From the NCBI RefSeq assembly GCF_000504305.1, contig NZ_KI632512.1, positions 3,831,539 to 3,895,538 on the forward strand: a DNA stretch of 64,000 nucleotides. Direction: 5' to 3'. A program made the translations under genes and the position numbers. The notes beneath the pieces were generated by a model that saw only the letters and a list, made by a program, of their open reading frames with translations, was not told the DNA's origin and did no database searches. Below are positions 29,850-38,064 of the stretch, piece after piece (positions within the stretch are counted from its first letter, which is position 1; every line of letters starts with the position of its first letter). The DNA is from Nitratidesulfovibrio termitidis HI1. GTDB lineage: Bacteria > Desulfobacterota > Desulfovibrionia > Desulfovibrionales > Desulfovibrionaceae.

Positions 29850-31034
29850 CTACCCCTTGATGGCCCTTCTAAACCCTTCCTCCGACCTTGCAATCACATC
29901 CTCGCCCACGCAGAAGGTCAGGCGGAAGTGCCCCGGCCCGCCGAAGCCGGAACCGGGCACGGCCAGCACCTTCTCTTCCATCAGCCGGTTGACGAATTTC
30001 ACGTCGTCGCCGCCCGGCGCCTTGGGGAAGAAGTAGAACGCCCCGGCGGGCATCTGGAATTCGTACCCGGCGTCGCGCAGGATACGCGCCATCATGTCGC
30101 GGCGGCGGGCGTAGATGCCCGCGTCCACCTGCGACCCGAGCGCCTTGGCCATCAGGTGCTGGCCCACGGCGGGCGGGTTCACGAATCCGAGGATGCGGTT
30201 GGTCAGCAGCAGCGCGGCCATCAGCGTGGCGCGGCCTTCCATCAGCGGCGAAAGCACGATGTAGCCCAGCCGTTCGCCCGCCAGCGAAAGGTTCTTGGAG
30301 AACGAGCTGACCACCACCGCGTGCTGGTACAGGGGCAGGAGCGAGGGCACCTCGTCGCCGTCATAGGACAGGAAGCGGTACGGCTCGTCGGAGATCAGGA
30401 AGATGGGCCGCCCGTGCTTCTGCGATGCGCGGTCCAGCGCCGCCGAAAGCTCGGTCAGTTCCGCCCGGTTGTAGATGACCCCGGTGGGGTTGTTGGGCGA
30501 GTTGACGATGAGCGCCCGCGTTTTCGGCCCGATGGCGACCTCGATGGCGGCCACGTCCAGCGCGAAGGTGTCGGGCTTGGACGGCACGGTGCGGAAGGTG
30601 CCACCGTGGTTGGCCACGTAGAAACCGTATTCCACGAAGAACGGCGACACGGCCAGCACCTCGTCGCCGGGTTCCAGTACTGCGCGCAGGAAGGCGTTCA
30701 GCCCGCCCGCCGCGCCGCAGGTCAGCACCACGTCGTCAGCGGTCAGATCCACGCCCTGTTCCGTAGAAAGGTGCGCGGCCAGCTTGGCGCGGGCCCACGG
30801 ATAACCGCCGTTGGGCATGTACCCGAAGGCGAACGGCTCGCCCGCGTGGTCGGCCAGTTCGCGCAGGGCCTGGCCCACGGCGGGCGGGGCGGGCAGGTCG
30901 GGGTTGCCCAGGCTGAAGTCGCACACGGCTTCTTCGCCGTACTGCTGCTTGAGGGCAATGCCCGCCTCGAACATCTTGCGGATCCACGACGAACGTTCAA
31001 GGTACCCGGAAATCTGCTGGGAGATGAGCGACAT
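29850..31034 (-). CDS. Class I/II PLP-dependent aminotransferase (aspartate aminotransferase-like)
   Basis: The product has 394 residues, with GAGG eight bases before the ATG. The PLP lysine is in VVSSFSKNLSLAGERLGYIV, the substrate-binding NSPNNPTGVIYNRAEL and the PLP-contacting SDEPYRFLSYDG are present, and the C-terminal Arg lies in FRLTFCVGE. The family covers aspartate, alanine and aromatic aminotransferases, and the exact substrate cannot be read. The neighbouring EPSP-synthase-like gene suggests, weakly, an aromatic amino-acid role. Confidence 0.92.
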   Translation of the reverse strand: MSLISQQISGYLERSSWIRKMFEAGIALKQQYGEEAVCDFSLGNPDLPAPPAVGQALRELADHAGEPFAFGYMPNGGYPWARAKLAAHLSTEQGVDLTADDVVLTCGAAGGLNAFLRAVLEPGDEVLAVSPFFVEYGFYVANHGGTFRTVPSKPDTFALDVAAIEVAIGPKTRALIVNSPNNPTGVIYNRAELTELSAALDRASQKHGRPIFLISDEPYRFLSYDGDEVPSLLPLYQHAVVVSSFSKNLSLAGERLGYIVLSPLMEGRATLMAALLLTNRILGFVNPPAVGQHLMAKALGSQVDAGIYARRRDMMARILRDAGYEFQMPAGAFYFFPKAPGGDDVKFVNRLMEEKVLAVPGSGFGGPGHFRLTFCVGEDVIARSEEGFRRAIKG

Positions 31035-31151
31035 GTTGCGACCTCGGCGGGTTGTCGGTGGTTCGGGCGGTCCGCGTGCAACAGACGGCGGGCCGCAAAT
31101 GGCGCGGGGGAGGCAACGCGCGGCGCGTCGCCTCCCCCGGCGGGTCGTGAA

Positions 31152-31418
31152 CTAGAACATGGAATTGGCGTCCAGGCGCAGGCGGTTGATGCGCACCCGC
31201 CGCAGTTCCTTCTGCACTTCCAGTTGCAGCTTGCGCTGGCGTGCCTGATGGATTTCCTGCGCGAAGCAGATGCCCTCGTCGGGGCGCTCCGTCTCGCACA
31301 GGTGGCGCACGGTGGCCTCGCAGGCGCGGCGCTCCTCTTCGAGCAGGGCCATCTGGGCCTCCAACTCGGGGATGCTATTCGGCAATGATGCGTCGTCGAG
31401 CGGGCTTGGCGCCGTCAT
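31152..31418 (-). CDS. Small helical protein of unknown function
   Basis: The product has 88 residues, and AAGGAG precedes the ATG at 31418. It overlaps the 3' end of the EPSP-synthase-like gene by 44 bases, so the two are translationally coupled. The sequence is charged and helical (SIPELEAQMALLEEERRACE, HQARQRKLQLEVQKELRRVR) and likely forms a coiled coil. There is no signal peptide or membrane segment. I do not recognise a family. Confidence 0.75.
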   Translation of the reverse strand: MTAPSPLDDASLPNSIPELEAQMALLEEERRACEATVRHLCETERPDEGICFAQEIHQARQRKLQLEVQKELRRVRINRLRLDANSMF

Positions 31419-33243
31419 CCTTCTGCTCCTTGGGCTTGCGCGGGGCGTTTTCGGGCGAGGGCAGGCCGTTGTACAGCGCCCAGAAGCCCGGCATCAGCTC
31501 GGTCACGTTGCCGGGGTTGGACAGGTGCAGGCCGGGGCGCAGCAGCGCGCCCAGCGCCAGCCCGAATGTCCAGGATGCAGTGGGGCTGGCCCAGGGCGAA
31601 CCGTTGGCCGGGGCCTTGGAACCGGCGGCCACCACGGAGCGCAGCACCGGCTGGCCCGCCTCGGTGGCCAGGGCGAAGCCCAGCTGTTCGGCAAAACTTT
31701 CCGCCGTCACGGTGTCCACTCCTTCGGGCAGGAGCGGCGCGGGCGCCACGTCCACCTTGGCCGCGCGGGCCGTGGCGGCGGCAAGGGCCAGCGCCAGCGG
31801 GGCGTAGTCGAGGGGCAGGGCAGAGGCATCCAGCGGAGCGGTGGGCGCGGGGGCGGCCTGCACCGAAGGCTTCATGGCGGGCTTGGCTGCCACGCCCTTG
31901 GCGTCGGCGGTGACCACAAGGCCCGTGGCGCGCAGCAGGTCCAGCACCTGTGCGGCGTGCGGCTGCGTGGCGTCCCAGGTGCCGGAAAGGCGGGCCTCGC
32001 CACCGGTGAAGGCGGGCATGGCCAGCATCACGGCGGCCACCAGTGGATCGATGCCCATGGTGGGGGCCTTGGGCACGCGCAGCTTGGCGGCGGGCACGGG
32101 GGTGACACGCACGGACAGGGCGTCGTCGCCGGTTTCGCCCAGCGTGGTGACGCCTGCCTTGCAGGTGTGCAGCAGGGGCAGCACTTCCGCGATGCAGGCG
32201 GCGGCATTCGGGTGACCGGCGCAGTGCAGGGTGATGGGTGCGTTCCAGAACGGGGCGGCAAGCAGCAGCGCGGTCAGCGCGTCGGCGGGCAGTTCCGCCG
32301 GGATACGCACCTCGTCGGGCAGCACGCCGGAACATTCCAGGCGCACCGGCAGGCCGGACGACTTGGGCACCACGGGGGCCAGACGCGCGCCGAGCAGCGG
32401 CAGGAACTGGCGCAGGGCGGTGGTGTCGGCCATTTTCAGGGCCGGGCCACCGGTGAACTTGACCTTGCCGACGGCGCCCAGGGACAACGCGGCCAGCAGG
32501 TGGAAATTCAGGGAATCGTCGCCCGCGTAGATGACCTTGTCGGTGAACTCCAGCGGGTCGCCGCCTTTGCTGCGCACCAGGGAATCGCCTTCCCACGACA
32601 GGTGCGCGCCCGCCTGGTTCAGCGCCTTCACGGCGTCGATCAGGTGGTCGCCCAGCATGGCGCCCTCTATGTCGGCCTCCGCACCGGCGGCAGCAGCCAG
32701 GGCCACCCACAGTCGGGTGGGGCGGACGGCCAGCGGTCCATATATATTGATGGAGACGGGGCGGCGCGGCGGGGCAAGGTTGAAGCTGGGGCGCACTTCG
32801 CCTTCGGGGCTGCGCTCCTGCATTTCCACTTCCTGCAGCAGGGCGAACAGCTGGCGCACGAAGCGCGGGTCGCGGCTGACGCGCGCAGCGGCGCTTTCCC
32901 ACGCCTCGCGCAGCTGCTTTTCGGCCACGGTGTCGCGCGCGGGCGCGGACGACACGCCGGGGCGGCGGCTGCCGCGCACCTTCTGGAAGAGGCGGGCGCG
33001 CTTGGCCAGCAGGCGGATGATGTCGCGGTCGAGCTCCATGATGGTCTCGACCAGCGACTGGCCGGAAGCGGGGCGGCCCTGGCCGGGGCGGGCCGGGCGG
33101 CCAGTTCGGGCAGGGCGTTCGGGGCGATCGCCCCTGTCGGATCTGTCGGAATGGGCAGGGCGTTCGCTATGTTCGAAGCGCTCCGGCTGGGACGCGGCAT
33201 CCCGTTCCGGACGGCCGGACGGGGAATCGTTGTTGTCGTGCAT
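31375..33243 (-). CDS. Degenerate EPSP-synthase-like protein with chorismate-mutase-like N-terminal segment
   Basis: 622 residues from the ATG at 33243. Residues 1-58 are a disordered Arg/Asp/Pro/Gly-rich lead. Residues about 60-95 (SLVETIMELDRDIIRLLAKR, then ARLFQKV) resemble the first helix of AroQ chorismate mutase (LDxIDxxIxxLLxxR). From about 160 to the end, EPSP synthase (AroA) strand-helix units can be followed: DSLNFHLLAALSLGAVGKVK, FTGGPALKMADTTALRQFLP, IPAELPADALTALLLAAPFW and TMGIDPLVAAVMLAMPAF. The Gly-x-Ala-Gly-Thr-x-x-Arg and T-G-D-x-x-x-x-x-R-P signatures of active AroA are not preserved. It is probably not a working EPSP synthase. Confidence 0.65.
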   Translation of the reverse strand: MHDNNDSPSGRPERDAASQPERFEHSERPAHSDRSDRGDRPERPARTGRPARPGQGRPASGQSLVETIMELDRDIIRLLAKRARLFQKVRGSRRPGVSSAPARDTVAEKQLREAWESAAARVSRDPRFVRQLFALLQEVEMQERSPEGEVRPSFNLAPPRRPVSINIYGPLAVRPTRLWVALAAAAGAEADIEGAMLGDHLIDAVKALNQAGAHLSWEGDSLVRSKGGDPLEFTDKVIYAGDDSLNFHLLAALSLGAVGKVKFTGGPALKMADTTALRQFLPLLGARLAPVVPKSSGLPVRLECSGVLPDEVRIPAELPADALTALLLAAPFWNAPITLHCAGHPNAAACIAEVLPLLHTCKAGVTTLGETGDDALSVRVTPVPAAKLRVPKAPTMGIDPLVAAVMLAMPAFTGGEARLSGTWDATQPHAAQVLDLLRATGLVVTADAKGVAAKPAMKPSVQAAPAPTAPLDASALPLDYAPLALALAAATARAAKVDVAPAPLLPEGVDTVTAESFAEQLGFALATEAGQPVLRSVVAAGSKAPANGSPWASPTASWTFGLALGALLRPGLHLSNPGNVTELMPGFWALYNGLPSPENAPRKPKEQKDDGAKPARRRIIAE

Positions 33244-33938
33244 GGGGGAACCTGTGTTGGGATGGTGATGTGGCGTACCACCTAGCCCGAAACGTGCGCT
33301 TCGGCAAGTGGCAAGGCCCGCGGCGGGCCGCGAAGGTGTGGTATGCATGCTGCGGCAAGGCCGGGGGGCATATCCGGATGCGTGGTCCGGATTGGCGCGT
33401 GCGGGCTGGGGGGGGGCGTCTTGCCCTGGTGAGTGCGCCCGCACCATGCACGGGTGCGCCGCCATCCGCTTGACACAAGACGCACATGTTCGGCGTAGGC
33501 GAGGCTGTGGGGTGGGCGCGTTTTTATTTCAGCGTGTTGTCGGAGAATGTCCGCCTCATGCCCGCAACCCTGCGCGGAGACGGGGTGCCCCCCGGTGACG
33601 TTTCAGCGGCATGCGCATACCGTCACAAGGGCGTCGCATGGGTGTCGCGGCGGCATGTAACTGCTTGTTTGAACAGTCATAGCCGGGGGGTCCGGTCAGG
33701 AATCGGTCCGATCCGCCATTGTTCAAAACCCGTTTGGAACGGTCTTTCGTGAAAAAATGGATAAAAGGCCGAAAAACGACGGGGGACGCTCTTGAAACTC
33801 TGCCTGCTTCACGATACACCGCAAGGGGCAGTGCGGCGGGCCTGATCCCCGCTGGCAGCGCAACGTGGTGAAATAACCATATAAATCACGCAAAAACAGG
33901 GCAATGGCGTATCCTTGTGAAGGGTTTGAACAAGTTGC
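33244..33938. other. Long upstream region before aprBA promoter
   Basis: About 700 bases with no supported gene; a short open frame at 33486-33752 has no ribosome site or family likeness. AT-rich patches appear near 33740-33770 and 33880-33920, which could be sites for regulators. Confidence 0.5.
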
Positions 33939-33966
33939 TTGACACTATCAGGCCACATTGTTAAAT
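33939..33966 (+). promoter_or_regulatory. Promoter of aprBA
   Basis: A perfect -35 TTGACA (33939-33944) is followed by a 16-base spacer and TTAAAT (33961-33966) as -10. This predicts a 5' leader of roughly 150 bases before aprB. It is the only strong TTGACA-type promoter I see in the 880-base gap. Confidence 0.65.
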
Positions 33967-33975
33967 CAGTCACAA
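33958..33975 (+). promoter_or_regulatory. Rex-like operator overlapping the aprBA -10 box
   Basis: TTGTTAAATCAGTCACAA is an 18-bp near-palindrome with the TTGT(T/G)AA-N4-TT(A/C)ACAA layout of Rex sites, with one position off in the right half. It covers the -10 box, a repressor position. Rex senses NADH/NAD+ and is known to repress the sulfate adenylyltransferase gene in D. vulgaris. Control of aprBA by it is inferred here. A weaker, off-register look-alike is at 33915-33933. Confidence 0.55.
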
Positions 33976-34011
33976 GCAACACGATCAGGCCGCTAGAGGG
34001 CGATGCAGTCC

Positions 34012-34085
34012 GAAAAGGCAGGCTCCCGAACCTGCTTTTTCAGCCTCCATCGACATGATGGTGGGATCCGCATGGGTTGAGGCTG
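34012..34085 (+). promoter_or_regulatory. Two hairpins in the aprBA 5' leader
   Basis: The first is an 11-bp stem, GAAAAGGCAGG / CCTGCTTTTTC (34012-34041), whose right arm is T-rich like an intrinsic terminator. The second pairs CAGCCTC (34041-34047) with GAGGCTG (34079-34085). They could stabilise the transcript or form a weak attenuator. Confidence 0.55.
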
Positions 34086-34127
34086 ACAAGGTATAACCCC
34101 TTAATTCGCTGAGTTGGAGGATAAGGT

Positions 34128-34631
34128 ATGCCGACTTATGTTGATCCGTCCAAGTGTGACGGCTGCAAGGGTGGCGAAAAGACCGCTTGCATGTACATCT
34201 GCCCCAACGACCTCATGATCCTCGACCCCGAGGCCATGAAGGCCTACAACCAGGAGCCCGAAGCCTGCTGGGAATGCTACTCCTGCGTGAAGATCTGCCC
34301 CCAGGGCGCCATCACGGCCCGCCCCTACGCCGACTTCGCGCCCATGGGCGGCACCTGCATCCCCATGCGCTCGGCCGACTCCATCATGTGGACCGTCAAG
34401 TTCCGCAACGGGAATGTGAAGCGCTTCAAGTTCCCCATTCGTACCACCCCTGAAGGCTCCATCAAGCCCTTCGACGGCAAGCCCGAAGCTGGCGACCTGG
34501 AAAGCGAACTGCTGTTCACCGAAACGGCGCTCATCGCTCCCAAGGTTGCCCTGGGCGAAAAGGCCGCGATCAGCGATGCTGACATGAGCCAGTGCTGGTA
34601 TGAAACCGGTTGCGAAGGCGGCAACCGCTAG
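34128..34631 (+). CDS. aprB: Adenylylsulfate reductase, beta (iron-sulfur) subunit
   Basis: AprB carries electrons to the FAD in AprA for reduction of APS to sulfite and AMP in the cytoplasm. It has 167 residues with GGAGGATAAGGT before the ATG. Two 4Fe-4S sites are visible: Cys10, 13, 21, 25 (CDGCKGGEKTACMYICP) and Cys47, 50, 53, 57 (CWECYSCVKICP). The C-terminal tail (TETALIAPKVALGEKAAISD to the end) wraps around AprA in known structures. It is followed by aprA after 42 bases. Confidence 0.99.
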   Translation: MPTYVDPSKCDGCKGGEKTACMYICPNDLMILDPEAMKAYNQEPEACWECYSCVKICPQGAITARPYADFAPMGGTCIPMRSADSIMWTVKFRNGNVKRFKFPIRTTPEGSIKPFDGKPEAGDLESELLFTETALIAPKVALGEKAAISDADMSQCWYETGCEGGNR

Positions 34632-34673
34632 TCCGGAACCCACCGCAAGTCATTGCGATAAGGAGATTTAGCT

Positions 34674-36671
34674 ATGCCGATGATTCCCGTTAAGGAACAG
34701 GCGAAGGGTGTGGCCATCGCCGATCCCATCGTGAAGGAACATGACGTCGACATTCTCATCGTCGGCGGTGGTATGGGCTCCTGCGGTACCGCGTTCGAAG
34801 TCGTTCGCTGGGCCGACAAGTACGCTCCCGACCTGAAGATCATGCTGCTGGACAAGGCCACCCTCGAGCGCTCCGGCGCCGTTGCGCAGGGCCTGTCCGC
34901 CATCAACACGTACCTCGGCAAGAACGCCGCCGACGACTACGTGCGCATGGTCCGCACCGACCTCATGGGCCTCGTGCGCGAAGACCTTATCTTCGACCTT
35001 GGCCGTCACGTTGACGATTCCGTGCACCTGTTCGAAGAGTGGGGCCTGCCCTGCTGGATCAAGGACGAACACGGCCACAACCTCGACGGCGCCCAGGCCA
35101 AGGCCGCCGGCAAGTCGCTGCGCAACGGCGACGAGCCCGTCCGCTCCGGCCGCTGGCAGATCATGATCAACGGCGAATCGTACAAGTGCATCGTGGCTGA
35201 AGCCGCGAAGAACGCCCTTGGCGAAGCCCGCATCATGGAACGTATCTTCATCGTGAAGCTGCTGCTCGACGCCAACACCGACAACCGCATCGCCGGCGCC
35301 GTGGGCTTCAACCTGCGCGCCAACGAAGTGCACATCTTCCGCACCAACGCGATGATGGTTGCCTGCGGCGGCGCGGTGAACGTGTACAAGCCCCGCTCCA
35401 CTGGTGAAGGCATGGGCCGCGCCTGGTACCCCGTGTGGAACGCCGGTTCGACCTACACCATGTGTGCCCAGGTCGGCGCCGAAATGACCATGATGGAAAA
35501 CCGCTTCGTGCCCGCCCGCTTCAAGGACGGTTACGGCCCGGTCGGCGCGTGGTTCCTGCTGTTCAAGGCGAAGGCCACCAACTACAAGGGTGAAGACTAC
35601 TGCGCCACCAACCGCGCGATGCTGAAGCCCTACGAAGATCGCGGCTACGCCAAGGGTCACGTCATCCCGACCTGCCTGCGTAACCACATGATGCTTCGCG
35701 AAATGCGCGAAGGTCGCGGTCCCATCTACATGGACACCAAGACCGCCCTGCAGAGCACCTTCGCGAACATGACCCCCGAACAGCAGAAGCACCTCGAGTC
35801 CGAAGCCTGGGAAGACTTCCTCGACATGTGCGTGGGTCAGGCCAACCTGTGGGCGTCCATGAACATCCAGCCCGAAGAACGCGGCTCGGAAATCATGCCC
35901 ACCGAACCTTACCTGCTCGGCTCGCACTCCGGCTGCTGCGGTATCTGGGTGTCCGGTCCGGACGAAGCCTGGGTGCCCGAAGACTACAAGGTGCGCGCGG
36001 ACAACGGCAAGGTCTACAACCGCATGACCACCGTCATGGGCCTGTGGACCTGCGCCGACGGCGTGGGCGCTTCCGGCCACAAGTTCTCCTCCGGTTCGCA
36101 CGCCGAAGGCCGTATCTGCGGCAAGCAGATGGTCCGCTGGTGCATCGACCACAAGGGCTTCAAGCCCGCTGTGAAGGAAACGGCCGAAGAGCTGAAGCAG
36201 CTCATCTACCGTCCTTACTTCAACTACCTGGCTGGCAAGGACGCCTCCACCGACCCGGTGGTGAACCCGACCTACATCAGCCCCAAGAACTTCATGATGC
36301 GCCTCGTGAAGTGCACCGACGAATACGGCGGTGGCGTGGGTACCTACTACACCACCTCCGCTGCGGCGCTGGACACCGGCTTCGCGCTCATGGACATGCT
36401 GGAAGAAGACTCCCTCAAGCTGGCTGCTCGCGACCTGCACGAACTGCTGCGCTGCTGGGAAAACTACCACCGTCTGTGGACCGTGCGCCTGCACATGCAG
36501 CACATCCGCTTCCGTGAAGAGTCCCGTTACCCCGGCTTCTACTACCGTGCCGACTTCATGGGCCTCGACGACTCCAAGTGGAAGTGCTTCGTGAACTCCA
36601 AGCATGATCCCAAGAAGGGCGAAACGAAGATCTTCAAGAAGCCCTACTACCAGATCATTCCCACCGAATAG
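34674..36671 (+). CDS. aprA: Adenylylsulfate reductase, alpha (FAD) subunit
   Basis: Catalytic subunit of dissimilatory APS reductase, 665 residues, with AAGGAGA before the ATG. The FAD-binding start is VDILIVGGGMGSCGTAFEVV. Active-site regions include NRFVPARFKDGYGPVGAWFL, CLRNHMMLREMREGRGP and LLGSHSGCCGIWVSGPDEAW. Codon use is strongly biased to C-ending codons, as expected for one of the most abundant proteins in sulfate reducers. A strong terminator follows directly. Confidence 0.99.
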   Translation: MPMIPVKEQAKGVAIADPIVKEHDVDILIVGGGMGSCGTAFEVVRWADKYAPDLKIMLLDKATLERSGAVAQGLSAINTYLGKNAADDYVRMVRTDLMGLVREDLIFDLGRHVDDSVHLFEEWGLPCWIKDEHGHNLDGAQAKAAGKSLRNGDEPVRSGRWQIMINGESYKCIVAEAAKNALGEARIMERIFIVKLLLDANTDNRIAGAVGFNLRANEVHIFRTNAMMVACGGAVNVYKPRSTGEGMGRAWYPVWNAGSTYTMCAQVGAEMTMMENRFVPARFKDGYGPVGAWFLLFKAKATNYKGEDYCATNRAMLKPYEDRGYAKGHVIPTCLRNHMMLREMREGRGPIYMDTKTALQSTFANMTPEQQKHLESEAWEDFLDMCVGQANLWASMNIQPEERGSEIMPTEPYLLGSHSGCCGIWVSGPDEAWVPEDYKVRADNGKVYNRMTTVMGLWTCADGVGASGHKFSSGSHAEGRICGKQMVRWCIDHKGFKPAVKETAEELKQLIYRPYFNYLAGKDASTDPVVNPTYISPKNFMMRLVKCTDEYGGGVGTYYTTSAAALDTGFALMDMLEEDSLKLAARDLHELLRCWENYHRLWTVRLHMQHIRFREESRYPGFYYRADFMGLDDSKWKCFVNSKHDPKKGETKIFKKPYYQIIPTE

Positions 36672-36680
36672 GTGAGCTTC

Positions 36681-36720
36681 AGGGGCGGTTGCGGCAAGCC
36701 GCAACCGCCCCTTTCTCCTT
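36681..36720 (+). terminator. Intrinsic terminator after aprA
   Basis: A perfect stem AGGGGCGGTTGCGGC / GCCGCAACCGCCCCT with a very tight loop is followed by TTCTCCTTTC. It starts 10 bases past the aprA stop and should end most aprBA transcripts before qmoA. Confidence 0.92.
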
Positions 36721-36728
36721 TCACCCGG

Positions 36729-36782
36729 ACGGCCTAAGCCGGGGCAGTAAGCATGCCTTATTGTCTGGGCTTAGGCCGTTTT
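36729..36782 (+). promoter_or_regulatory. Long inverted repeat with T-run just upstream of qmoA
   Basis: ACGGCCTAAGCC (36729-36740) pairs perfectly with GGCTTAGGCCGT (36768-36779). An inner CAGTAA/TTATTG stem extends it, and TTTT follows. It lies between the aprA terminator and the qmoA ribosome site. It could be a second terminator, an attenuator of read-through into qmo, or a protein-binding palindrome. Confidence 0.7.
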
Positions 36783-36819
36783 GACGAAGGCCCGATAAAC
36801 TGTAGGGAGGATAGCGAGA

Positions 36820-38058
36820 ATGTCGAACTCCATACTCGTCGTCGGAGGCGGTTTCAGCGGACTTACGGCCGCCATTGAAGCCGCGGAAGTCGGCTATGAA
36901 GTGTACATCGTCGAGAAAACACCATTTCTTGGCGGGCGGGTTGCGCAGCTGAACAAATATTTCCCCAAGCTTTGCCCTCCCTCCTGCGGTCTGGAAATCC
37001 AGTTCCAGCGCATCAAGAAGAACCCCCGCATCAAGTTCTTCACCCAGGCGGAAGTGACCGCCGTGTCCGGCGATGCCGGCAACTACACCGTAAAGGTGCA
37101 CATCGAGCCGCGCGGCACCGTGCCGAGCAGCGCCGATCTTTCCCTGCTCGCCTCCTCCCTTGAAAGCGACGTCGACAACGAGTTCGAACTGGGCCTCGCC
37201 AAGCGCAAGCCGCTGTACATGAGCGTGCCGTTCGCCTTCCCCAGCCGCTTCGTGCTCGACAAGGCCGCGCTTTCCCGCGCCGACGAACTGAAAGTCGGCA
37301 AGAGCGCGTTCTGCGACATGAACGAAGCCCCCCGCGACATCGAGCTGAATGTGGGCAGCATCGTGGTCGCCACCGGGTGGAAGCCGTACGACGTGACCAG
37401 GCTTTCCAACCTTGGCGCGGGCGCCTTCGCCAACTGCGTGTCCAACATGCAGCTGGAACGTCTGGCCTCTGCCAGCGGCCCCACCGGCGGGCAGATCAAG
37501 CGCCCGTCCGACGGCAAGGCCCCCAAGAAGGTAGCCTTTGTGCAGTGTGCCGGTTCGCGCGACCAGAACCATCTGAACTACTGTTCCTACATCTGCTGCA
37601 TGGCCTCCCTCAAGCAGGCCCTGTACGTGCGCGAGCAGTACCCCGACGCGGAAGTGACGGTGTACTACATCGACCTGCGTACCCCGGGCCGCTATGACAA
37701 GTTCCTGCGCAAGGTGAAGGCGGACGAAAAGATCGCCCTGGTCAAGGGCAAGGTTGCCGGCGTCGAGGAAGACGCCGCCACCGGCGATGTCATCGTCGAG
37801 GTGGAAGACGCGGTGAAGGGCGAAAAGCGCAAGCACCGCTTCGACCTCGTCGTGCTGGCCACCGGCATGCAGCCCAGCCTCGCTGGCCAGAAGCTGCCCT
37901 TCGATGTGCCCGTTGACGAAGAAGGCTTCATCGTCGGCGGCGAGGAAAAGGGCATCTTTGCCGCCGGGTGCGCCCAGAAGCCGCTCGACGTGATGCGCAC
38001 CGCCCAGTCCGGCACCAGCGCCGCCCTGAAGGCGATTCAAACGGTGAGAGGGAGGTAA
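36820..38058 (+). CDS. qmoA: Quinone-interacting membrane-bound oxidoreductase subunit QmoA (HdrA-like flavoprotein)
   Basis: QmoABC passes electrons from menaquinol to APS reductase. QmoA is 412 residues with GGGAGGATAGCGAGA before the ATG. It starts with the FAD Rossmann motif SILVVGGGFSGLTAAIEAAE, followed by FLGGRVAQLNKYFPKLCPPS. A further HdrA-type segment is VAFVQCAGSRDQNHLNYCSY. Cysteines are clustered there and in CSYICCMASLKQALYVREQY. It lies six bases before qmoB. Confidence 0.98.
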   Translation: MSNSILVVGGGFSGLTAAIEAAEVGYEVYIVEKTPFLGGRVAQLNKYFPKLCPPSCGLEIQFQRIKKNPRIKFFTQAEVTAVSGDAGNYTVKVHIEPRGTVPSSADLSLLASSLESDVDNEFELGLAKRKPLYMSVPFAFPSRFVLDKAALSRADELKVGKSAFCDMNEAPRDIELNVGSIVVATGWKPYDVTRLSNLGAGAFANCVSNMQLERLASASGPTGGQIKRPSDGKAPKKVAFVQCAGSRDQNHLNYCSYICCMASLKQALYVREQYPDAEVTVYYIDLRTPGRYDKFLRKVKADEKIALVKGKVAGVEEDAATGDVIVEVEDAVKGEKRKHRFDLVVLATGMQPSLAGQKLPFDVPVDEEGFIVGGEEKGIFAAGCAQKPLDVMRTAQSGTSAALKAIQTVRGR

Positions 38059-38064
38059 TACAGA

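Noticed and set aside
33486..33752. 88-codon open frame upstream of aprBA
   Set aside because: No ribosome site, no family likeness, and unlike local coding composition.
33915..33933. Second Rex-like site TTGTGAAGGGTTTGAACAA
   Set aside because: The half-sites are one base out of register and only partly palindromic, so it was kept only as a remark.
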